Assembly: GCA_029547605.1 (NCBI GenBank)
Contig: JAKPPB010000028.1
Location: 1 to 64,000 of the forward strand
DNA: 64,000 nt
Direction: 5' to 3'
Source: Methanobacteriota archaeon
Lineage (GTDB): Archaea > Halobacteriota > Methanomicrobia > Methanomicrobiales > Methanospirillaceae
The stretch's first letter is position 1, and the number at the start of each line of letters is the position of its first letter. Shown in pieces: positions 1 to 6,655 of this stretch. The notes below the pieces were generated by a model. It ran no database searches. It was given only the letters and a program-made list of their open reading frames with translations, and was not told where the DNA came from. The position numbers were made by a program, and so were the translations under genes.

Positions 1-2
1 CT

Positions 3-131
3 GACTGGTTCTGCAGGGTCAGGGGATATATCTCAACCGTGAAGAAGAATCAACTGCCTGTTCTGGCAGCTCTTGTGGATGCTTTCGAGGATAACCCCTT
101 CATTCCTTCTGTCGCTCACAGATCACACTGA
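3..131 (+). CDS. C-terminal tail of a transposase (IS66-like), cut by the window start
   Basis: An open frame enters from the left edge and stops with TGA at 129-131, giving about 42 residues. The segment RGYISTVKKNQLPVLAALV followed by NPFIPS resembles the C-terminus of IS66-type transposases, which end in a similar R-G/S-Y-I-S-T-x-K/R-K pattern. No terminal inverted repeat can be tested because most of the element lies outside the window. A hairpin follows directly. The family call is from memory of the motif and is tentative. Confidence 0.45.
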   Translation, partial: DWFCRVRGYISTVKKNQLPVLAALVDAFEDNPFIPSVAHRSH

Positions 132-142
132 ACAGTTACAAA

Positions 143-188
143 AAAATAAAAATCACGAAGTGATTTTCATTCGAAAAAATGTGTGATA
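143..188. terminator. Hairpin with flanking A/T tracts
   Basis: AAAATCAC (149-156) and GTGATTTT (160-167) form a perfect 8-bp stem with a GAA loop, flanked by A-rich sequence. It lies between the transposase tail (+) and the 3' end of the radical SAM gene (-), so it could end transcription from either side. A near copy with compensating stem changes occurs at 50938-50985, so this may be a repeated element rather than a simple terminator. Confidence 0.55.
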
Positions 189-193
189 GTCCT

Positions 194-1669
194 CTAACGG
201 GGGGGGAGAGGGGAGCTCCACCTCTTCCATACGGTCTCCCTGTATACGGGCCCGCTGTTGTAGGTGCAGAAGGGAATGAGAGTGCCATCAGGCGTTGCGT
301 AGTGTATGCAGCAACGCTGCACGCGCGAGAGGTCGTAGTTGTACCTGTCCATGAAATGCATCGTCCCAATAAAGAGGGCGTTCCAGTGGAAATCACGTAG
401 GGCTTCGAAGTTCTGGAACAGAAGAGTCTTTCCAAAGAGTTTCCAGAACTCAGAGCTGCTCCCATGCTCGCTCTTCTTGAAAGAGTCGTTCATCTCTCCG
501 ATTGCCTCAATAAGTGCCTTATATTTGTTGAAGGTCCCGCCTCTCCGAAGCTTTCCCGCAGTCTCGCTGAGCGCATGCATGAGGCTCTCGACGTCTACCA
601 TCCGGTTCACAGGCGTCAGCCCGTCGTTATTCACAAAAACGTAGGTTGCCGCACCGCAGTGCTGGTGGGCAGTGAAACGGATCTGCGGTTTGCCGGTGTA
701 GGCCTCAACAAAATCTGAGAAAGGCACCACGCAGGGCACAGGGTAGAAATCTGCCTTCTTGATCACACCGTTTGTCTGGTCTTCAATGTCGCCGAGGAGT
801 TCAGGGATGGTGATCCGTTCGCGCTGCACGTCCTCTTCGCACGCGGCCCCGGTAAAGGCAATGGGCTGGAAATTGACACCCCTGACAGCGCGGATATGGT
901 CTGCGGCAAACCTTATGATTGCGCCGACCTCGTGGTCGTTCCTGCCCTTGATTACCGTGGGGACAAGGACGATCCCGACCTTTTTCTCCTCGCTGTATTT
1001 CACCACTTTCGAATCGCTGGCAAGCTTCGGGTTCGTCTCCCTGCTCACCCCGTCGAAGTGGAGGTACAGGGTCGAGAGGCCCGCTTCGCGGAGTTCTTCA
1101 AGATAAGATGGGTCCTGCGCTATCTTGATGCCGTTTGTAGCCACCTGGACCTGGGGAAACCCCAGTTCCTTTGCGGTCCGGATGATCAGAGGGAGGTCCT
1201 CCCGCATCGTGGGCTCCCCTCCCGAGAACTGGACGGCGGGTGCAGGAACAGGCATCTCATTCCTGAGCAGTTTCATCATCTCGACAATCTGCTCGAACGT
1301 GGGTTCATATATATAGCCGCAGGCCCGTGCGTTGGCAAAACAGAAGTCGCAATTCAGGTTGCAGCGATTGGTGAGATCAATATTTGCAAGGAGGGTGCTT
1401 GACTTGTGGTTGCTGCAAATCCCGCAATAATGGGGACAACCATCGGATGGTGCGAGCCGTTGGGGGTTCTCTATTCCCCTCCCCAGTGATTCATACTGCT
1501 CGAACTTCTTCCATAACTCTGCATCAGACCAGTATAAATCCCGGAAATGACCATGTTCCGGGCAGGAGCGCTCCAGCCAGACCTTTCCATCCTCCTCAAC
1601 GACGGTTGCATCGAGGACCGCGTTGCAGATCGGGCATAAACTCCTGGTTCTCTTCAAGATCACGGCCAT
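194..1669 (-). CDS. Radical SAM enzyme, tetraether lipid synthase (Tes/Mj0619) family
   Basis: The 491-residue protein has the radical SAM signature CX3CX2C at C103, C107 and C110 (NRCNLNCDFC). A CxxC plus a further Cys at C12, C15 and C36 suggests a rubredoxin-like metal site, and another cluster of cysteines sits at C78, C82 and C85. This multi-cluster layout and a length near 500 residues match the family of M. jannaschii Mj0619, which joins archaeol chains tail to tail to make macrocyclic archaeol and GDGT lipids. Older annotations call the family a pterin methylase. The gene is divergent from carS, an archaeal lipid gene, which fits a lipid role. A closely related paralogous radical SAM activity cannot be excluded. 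Confidence 0.78.
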   Translation of the reverse strand: MAVILKRTRSLCPICNAVLDATVVEEDGKVWLERSCPEHGHFRDLYWSDAELWKKFEQYESLGRGIENPQRLAPSDGCPHYCGICSNHKSSTLLANIDLTNRCNLNCDFCFANARACGYIYEPTFEQIVEMMKLLRNEMPVPAPAVQFSGGEPTMREDLPLIIRTAKELGFPQVQVATNGIKIAQDPSYLEELREAGLSTLYLHFDGVSRETNPKLASDSKVVKYSEEKKVGIVLVPTVIKGRNDHEVGAIIRFAADHIRAVRGVNFQPIAFTGAACEEDVQRERITIPELLGDIEDQTNGVIKKADFYPVPCVVPFSDFVEAYTGKPQIRFTAHQHCGAATYVFVNNDGLTPVNRMVDVESLMHALSETAGKLRRGGTFNKYKALIEAIGEMNDSFKKSEHGSSSEFWKLFGKTLLFQNFEALRDFHWNALFIGTMHFMDRYNYDLSRVQRCCIHYATPDGTLIPFCTYNSGPVYRETVWKRWSSPLPPR

Positions 1670-1699
1670 GTCACCAATCCACCCAAGAATTGATATCTT

Positions 1700-2305
1700 T
1701 TGGGATATCTTAATGTTTATAATTACTCTTTATTACAGTTGTCTGGAGAGCATATTATTAGTCCTGATTCCCTCATAATAGCATTGGTAGCCGCGTTATG
1801 GTTTATGCTGCCGGCATATGTGCCCAACTCGGTGGCAGCAGCCCTTGGCGGTGGCCATCCAATCGACGGCGGCAGGAATTTTTCGGATGGGAGGAGGCTC
1901 TTTGGGGACGGAAAGACGTATCGTGGATTCTTCGCAGGTGTGGCGGGAGGAATCCTCGTGGGAGGGGTTCAGATATGGCTCCAGGGAATGTTCTCACTCT
2001 CCATGCTCCCTGTCCAGACCCTGCTCTCCATCACCCTCCTCGCAACAGGGGCCCTTGTCGGCGACCTTGCCAAGAGCTTCTTCAAGCGGAGGCTTGGAAA
2101 AGCAAGTGGAGAGCGCTGGCCTGTCGCCGACCAGTATGACCTGGTGGCGGGTGCGTTCCTGATGCTCACCGTCTTTGATCTCCCCTGGCTCATGGAGGCA
2201 GTCACACTCCCGGTGCTTTTCTGGATTCTCGTCCTTACCCCCATTCTTCATAAAACCGCAAACATGATTGGCTATCTTGCCGGAGTGAAAGATGTACCAT
2301 GGTAA
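1700..2305 (+). CDS. carS: CDP-archaeol synthase
   Basis: CarS is an integral membrane enzyme that transfers CMP from CTP to unsaturated archaeol, giving CDP-archaeol for polar lipid head-group synthesis. The 201-residue frame has several hydrophobic segments. It carries the family signature with PIDGG and DGRRLFGDGKTYRGFF around residues 54-78, and a second conserved block GDLAKSFFKRR near 121-131 followed by DQYDLVAGA. The family is usually about 170-180 residues, so the first 20-30 residues are probably not translated. The best TATA box lies inside this extension, and a TTG at 1739 is an in-frame alternative. The gene overlaps pyrE by seven bases. Confidence 0.88.
   Translation: MGYLNVYNYSLLQLSGEHIISPDSLIIALVAALWFMLPAYVPNSVAAALGGGHPIDGGRNFSDGRRLFGDGKTYRGFFAGVAGGILVGGVQIWLQGMFSLSMLPVQTLLSITLLATGALVGDLAKSFFKRRLGKASGERWPVADQYDLVAGAFLMLTVFDLPWLMEAVTLPVLFWILVLTPILHKTANMIGYLAGVKDVPW
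1710..1727. promoter_or_regulatory. Shared divergent TATA region of the radical SAM gene and carS
   Basis: The sequence TTAATGTTTATAATTA is AT-rich and reads as a TATA box on both strands (TTTATAATT on +, AATTATAAAC on -). It lies about 45 bases from the radical SAM start. On the + strand it would place transcription start near 1745, downstream of the first ATG of carS at 1700, which questions that start. Confidence 0.5.
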
Positions 2306-2853
2306 AAAGAATCGCACACCTGCTGGAGGAGCACGGAGCCCTGGAATTTGGGGATTTTGTCCTGGCATCGGGTACCCGGAGCAGTTATTATCTCGATATC
2401 AAGAGGGTGGTGACGGAGCCAGGGGCTCTCCGGGAGATTGCAGAGACCATCAATCGGGGCCACACTTTTGACATGGTTGCGGGGGTCGCAGTGGGAGGTG
2501 TCCCCCTCGCGGTCGCAGTCTCCCTTGCAAGCGGCAAGCCCTTTGCAATCATCCGCAGCCAGGAGAAAGGTCATGGTAAATCGGGAAGGATAATCGGCGA
2601 TGTCAGGGGCAAAAAAGTCCTCCTCGTGGAGGACGTGACCACCTCGGGGGGATCTGCCCTGTTTGGCATCCGAGTGCTCAGGGATGAAGGAGCGACTGTT
2701 GACACTGTCGTGACTGTCGTTGACAGGGAATCGGGTGCTGATGCCCTCCTCCGTGAGAACGGGGTAGCACTGGACGCACTTGTCAGGGCGTCAGATATTG
2801 TGGGCATAAAGACGAGGACAGCAACGGTGAAGACCACCGGTTCAGATACATGA
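2299..2853 (+). CDS. pyrE: Orotate phosphoribosyltransferase
   Basis: PyrE joins orotate and PRPP to give OMP in pyrimidine synthesis. The protein is 184 residues, normal for the short archaeal form. The PRPP-binding motif [13 protein letters not shown] lies at residues 107-119, and KGHGKSG near residue 90 is the flexible catalytic loop. It overlaps the end of carS and shares an ATGA overlap with purD, so the four genes carS-pyrE-purD-argF are probably translated from one message. The HTH-PRTase regulator at 47811 is a separate branch of this fold. Confidence 0.93.
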   Translation: MVKRIAHLLEEHGALEFGDFVLASGTRSSYYLDIKRVVTEPGALREIAETINRGHTFDMVAGVAVGGVPLAVAVSLASGKPFAIIRSQEKGHGKSGRIIGDVRGKKVLLVEDVTTSGGSALFGIRVLRDEGATVDTVVTVVDRESGADALLRENGVALDALVRASDIVGIKTRTATVKTTGSDT

Positions 2854-4142
2854 CTATGAAGATCCTGGTTGTGGGAGGGGGAGGAAGGGAGCATGCCATC
2901 GCCCAGGCACTCTCCCGCAACAAAGAGACAGAACTCTATGCCGTAATGGCCCGGCAAAACCCTGGGATCGCGAGGCTTTGCAGCCACTATCTCCTGGAAA
3001 GAGAGACCAGGGTTGATTCAGTCGCTGCATTTGCATTGAAGGAATCGATTGACTACGCGATCATCGGGCCCGAGGCACCCCTCGAGGCAGGTGTAGTAGA
3101 CAGGCTTGAGGCAGATGGCATTCCCTGCATGGGCCCATCGAGGGCAGCTGCCCGACTCGAGACCGACAAGGCATTCTGCAGAGAGATGATGGAGCAGCAT
3201 GGCATTGCGGGGTGTCCCCGTTACCGTATCTTCCGCGAGGCGGAGGATGCAGTCCGGTTCCTGGAAACCCATGACGGGGACATGGCTGTCAAGCCTGCAG
3301 GCCTCACCGGCGGAAAGGGCGTCCGCATCATGGGTGAACACCTGGACAGGAAAGGTGCGATCGAGTATATCAGGAGTCTTCGGTCAGATATTGTGCTCGA
3401 AGAGAGGCTTATTGGTGAGGAGTTCACCCTCCAGGCATTCACCGATGGCGTCCATATCGTGCCAATGCCCCTCGTGCAGGACCACAAGAGGGCATACGAA
3501 GGTGACGAAGGCCCGAACACCGGGGGGATGGGGTCATACTCCATGCCGGATCACGGACTCCCCTTCGTGACAGAGTCGGATCGGCGCAGGGCGCTTGGTA
3601 TCATGCAGTCAGCGGTTGCGGCAATGGGGGAGGCGGGAACTCCATACCGTGGGATCCTTTACGGGCAATTCATGAATACCCGCGACGGTCCGATGGTGAT
3701 TGAGTTCAACGCAAGGTTCGGGGATCCGGAAGCGATGAATGTCCTCTCGCTCCTCGAGACCGACCTCGTGGATGTCATCGAAAGGGCTGTCGAGGGAACA
3801 CTCTCCCGGGGCATGGTCCGCTTCTCGGCACAGGCAACGGTCTGCAAGTACCTCGTGCCTGAAGGATACCCCGAGTCCCCTGTCACAGGCCAGCCAGTTT
3901 CTCCCGGGGCATACGATCCGGCACTCCTGTATTATGCCAACGTCGAAGAGAAGGACGGCGTCCTCTTCACACTGTCCTCACGGACCATGGCGTTCGTGGG
4001 GGTGGCTGCCACCCTCGCGGAAGCAGAAGAGATCGCGGAGCGTGCCGCATCGGGAGTGCAGGGGAGAGTGCGCCACCGCAGGGACATAGGTTCCGCATCC
4101 CTGCTGAAGAGGCGGGTGGACCACATGAGGGAACTTCGATGA
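2850..4142 (+). CDS. purD: Phosphoribosylamine--glycine ligase
   Basis: PurD makes glycinamide ribonucleotide from phosphoribosylamine, glycine and ATP in purine synthesis. The 430-residue protein opens with the family motif [17 protein letters not shown]. It has ATP-grasp features: the LTGGKGV loop near residue 150, [11 protein letters not shown] near 225, and the metal-binding stretch [13 protein letters not shown] near 285. Length matches the family. It overlaps pyrE and argF by four bases at either end. PRPP-linked pyrimidine, purine and carbamoyl-phosphate pathways are thus grouped in one operon. Confidence 0.93.
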   Translation: MTMKILVVGGGGREHAIAQALSRNKETELYAVMARQNPGIARLCSHYLLERETRVDSVAAFALKESIDYAIIGPEAPLEAGVVDRLEADGIPCMGPSRAAARLETDKAFCREMMEQHGIAGCPRYRIFREAEDAVRFLETHDGDMAVKPAGLTGGKGVRIMGEHLDRKGAIEYIRSLRSDIVLEERLIGEEFTLQAFTDGVHIVPMPLVQDHKRAYEGDEGPNTGGMGSYSMPDHGLPFVTESDRRRALGIMQSAVAAMGEAGTPYRGILYGQFMNTRDGPMVIEFNARFGDPEAMNVLSLLETDLVDVIERAVEGTLSRGMVRFSAQATVCKYLVPEGYPESPVTGQPVSPGAYDPALLYYANVEEKDGVLFTLSSRTMAFVGVAATLAEAEEIAERAASGVQGRVRHRRDIGSASLLKRRVDHMRELR

Positions 4143-5056
4143 AACGTGATATTCTTTCCATTCTGGACCTGACAGAGGGGGAACTCCGGAATCTGCTTGA
4201 CGAAGCGGAGCGGCTGAAGCGAATGCGGAAGTCGGCGATACCCCATCCACTCCTTCCAGGGAAGACCCTGGCAATGATCTTCGAGAAGTCATCTACCCGC
4301 ACCCGGATCTCCTTCGAAGTGGGAATGGCGGACCTTGGAGGATGCGCCCTCTTTCTCAATGCACAGGACATGCAGATCGGGAGGGGAGAGGAGATCCGCG
4401 ATACTGCGAGGGTGGCATCAAGATACGTGTCGGGGGTGATGATCCGGGCCTATCGGCACGATACCATCACCGAATTCTCCCGGTATTCATCAGTCCCCGT
4501 GATCAACGGTCTCTCCGATCTCGAACACCCATGCCAGATACTCGCCGATATCATGACCATCAGGGAGCACTTCCCACGACTGGAGGAAGTGCGCCTCGGA
4601 TGGGCTGGGGACGGGAACAACGTATGCAACTCGCTGATACTCTCGACTGTCCTCACTGGTATGGAGATCACCGTGGCCACCCCCAAGGGTTTTGAGCCCC
4701 CCGCAAAGGTTGTTGAAATGGCCAAAAAAAGGGGGGGTAAAGTCACCCTTGTCCGGGACCCTGAATCTGCGGTCTGGGATGCCCACGTCGTGGCGACCGA
4801 CACATGGGTCTCGATGGGCACCGAGAAGGAGCGGGAGGCGAGGCTTAAGGCATTCAAGGGATTTACCATCGACAAAAAACTCATGGGAATGGCCTCGCCG
4901 GATGCGATCTTCATGCACTGCCTTCCTGCCCACCGCGGCCAGGAGGTCACCGACGATGTGATCGAGGGGCCGGGAAGCGTGGTCTTTGACGAAGCGGAGA
5001 ACCGGCTCCATGCCCAGAAAGCCCTGCTCGTGTTTTTGATGAAGGACGGGGAATAA
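4139..5056 (+). CDS. argF: Ornithine carbamoyltransferase
   Basis: ArgF transfers the carbamoyl group to ornithine, giving citrulline in arginine synthesis. The 305-residue protein has the carbamoyl-phosphate motif SSTRTR at 51-56, HPCQ at 130-133, the ornithine loop DTWVSMG at 221-227 and the catalytic HCLPAHRG at 260-267. The SMG loop separates it from aspartate carbamoyltransferase. It is the last gene of the carS-pyrE-purD-argF run. A short hairpin and T-rich tract follow at 5092-5122. Confidence 0.95.
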   Translation: MKRDILSILDLTEGELRNLLDEAERLKRMRKSAIPHPLLPGKTLAMIFEKSSTRTRISFEVGMADLGGCALFLNAQDMQIGRGEEIRDTARVASRYVSGVMIRAYRHDTITEFSRYSSVPVINGLSDLEHPCQILADIMTIREHFPRLEEVRLGWAGDGNNVCNSLILSTVLTGMEITVATPKGFEPPAKVVEMAKKRGGKVTLVRDPESAVWDAHVVATDTWVSMGTEKEREARLKAFKGFTIDKKLMGMASPDAIFMHCLPAHRGQEVTDDVIEGPGSVVFDEAENRLHAQKALLVFLMKDGE

Positions 5057-5091
5057 CGAGGAGCCGAATGAAAACTGGACTTCTTCATTCG

Positions 5092-5122
5092 AATGGAAAC
5101 TGGGTTTCTATTTTTATTTTGG
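5092..5122 (+). terminator. Short hairpin plus T-rich tract after argF
   Basis: GAAAC-TGG-GTTTC is followed by TATTTTTATTTTGG, typical of archaeal T-tract termination after the carS-argF operon. Just upstream GAATGAA and TTCATTC form another small inverted repeat. Confidence 0.5.
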
Positions 5123-5896
5123 ACGCCTGTATCTCGAAAGGGAATCATGTGGTTTTATTATTTCTTACTACCCCATCCTGGCACCTTTCACCTTCCTCAA
5201 CGTAGAATTTACATTGCGGTTGTAAGGGCTGGGCTTTGAAAATTTCCTCATTCAGACTGTTCCTGAACTCTACCCGTCCATCCCCGGTGATCTGCACCTT
5301 CGTCCGCACCTGCCGCGAGGAGATCATCGACTCTCTTTTCCCGGTTGAAACAGGAGCAGCTTTCCTTTTACCACGTATCTGCCGATTTACCTCAGATGAA
5401 GCCGGACAAGCCCTGCGAGAACCCCGATTACTCCATCAACGCTTCCGTGAGGACCAACCAGGACAGTTTCCAGCCCATTGGTGGATAGTCCGGGCGTAAC
5501 CTCCCAGTTTCCCGGCAACCCCTTGTGTCAGTGTCATCGACGGTAATAGGTATGGGAATGGAGTAACATGGGAGATTAAGTAACTGTATTGAATTACCCA
5601 GAAGAGGTAATAAGATTGTATTTAAGACGGTTCTTTTTTCAGGGAAATACCTTGTCGCCATTTTTTTAAGTTGACCGAATGCTGATATCTCTTCCGAGTC
5701 TGAGTGATATCACACGTGTGATTCCACGCGCATAAGCTTTATAAGTGAGTGATCTGAGTATGATGTAACGCCAGGAGTACCGCGTTCGGTACTTCTCCAG
5801 CTGGGGGGTTGGGGGTGTCGGTTCATTTACTAATGGATTTGGTATGACCTTCAAACACGGCGTTCTTTGGTTCATTATTAAAGGAGCGGTAAAAAA
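5123..5896. other. 774-base intergenic region with promoter elements near its right end
   Basis: No convincing gene is seen. Short open frames on both strands lack ribosome sites and family motifs. From 5709 on the region holds a palindrome, a TATA box and a leader hairpin that belong to the downstream protease operon; these are listed separately. The left two thirds could be a decayed gene. Confidence 0.5.
5709..5796 (+). promoter_or_regulatory. Palindromic operator candidate, TATA box and leader hairpin of the calpain operon
   Basis: ATCACACGTGTGAT at 5709-5722 is a perfect 14-bp palindrome, directly upstream of a TATA box TTTATAAG at 5738-5745. Transcription would start near 5770, leaving a leader of about 125 bases. 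A hairpin sits at the start of that leader, at 5773-5796, with core stem GTACCG/CGGTAC and loop CGTT. The placement suggests regulation at the promoter and perhaps in the leader (inference). Confidence 0.5.
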
Positions 5897-6655
5897 ATGG
5901 CATATACCTGTAAACTCTATCCAAATGCGAGCCTCTTTCTGAATGACGTCAAAGATGAGTTCGATGATCCCGTCCAGGGAAATACGGACAATTGTTGTCT
6001 TATCGCATCATTATCTGCAGTGGATTGGACAATGGGTCGGAATAAAATTAAAATTATGGTGGTGAGGGGATCATACCAAGTGTATCTTAATTCAAAATAC
6101 CTGTCTGTATCGGGAACATTGTGTCTCGATGATGATTATAAATTCAAATATGCACACTCACGAATTTTATCTGAAATCTGGCCAGGATTATATGAAAAGG
6201 CTGTTGCTTTGCATATTCATAATTCTACGGCAGATTGTGATTTTTCAAATGTGTCGTGGGATGGTAATCCCGATCGATACCTCGTAGCCCTGACTGGATG
6301 CACACTTCGTAAAAAAACTAGTAATTTACCCGCAGAAGTCTCCAGCCGGTGTTTAAGTGGAAAAGTGAAATATCCCATGGTCATATGGAACGAAAATCAT
6401 TGTTATACGGTCCTTGGCCAAAGGGCCGATGGAACATTTCTTCTCCGGGATCCATCAGGAAAGAACCCTGGACTGGATGGGGCAATCATATCAGGATATT
6501 GTAGTTTCAACAATCATTTCACCTGGGATTGCTCATCGGACTATCAATTAGGATCTTACGGCAGTTATTCAAGGAATCTTGGGGATGGTCTCTTTGCAGT
6601 GTCTGGAGATGTCTTGAAGAAATTTACCAATTTATCATATGTAGGAAAAGTATGA
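5897..6655 (+). CDS. Calpain-like (family C2) cysteine protease
   Basis: This 252-residue protein appears to be a minimal calpain protease core. The segment QGNTDNCCLIASL at 27-39 aligns with calpain Q-x5-C: Q27 would be the oxyanion glutamine and C33 the nucleophile, with the same spacing of six. EIWPGLYEKAVA at 93-104 matches the conserved calpain W-x-x-L-x-E-K-A helix. NHCYTVLG at 167-174 supplies the histidine (H168). LLRDPSG at 182-188 matches calpain LRNPWG, with D185 replacing the usual Asn. There is no signal peptide or EF-hand, so it is probably cytoplasmic. AAAGGAGCGG upstream is a good ribosome site. The gene is clearly AT-richer than its neighbours, suggesting transfer. Its stop overlaps the next start. 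Confidence 0.72.
   Translation: MAYTCKLYPNASLFLNDVKDEFDDPVQGNTDNCCLIASLSAVDWTMGRNKIKIMVVRGSYQVYLNSKYLSVSGTLCLDDDYKFKYAHSRILSEIWPGLYEKAVALHIHNSTADCDFSNVSWDGNPDRYLVALTGCTLRKKTSNLPAEVSSRCLSGKVKYPMVIWNENHCYTVLGQRADGTFLLRDPSGKNPGLDGAIISGYCSFNNHFTWDCSSDYQLGSYGSYSRNLGDGLFAVSGDVLKKFTNLSYVGKV

Noticed and set aside
5145-5499. Two short open frames between argF and the protease operon
   Set aside because: Neither has a ribosome site, TATA box or recognisable motif; they lie in opposite directions over each other.
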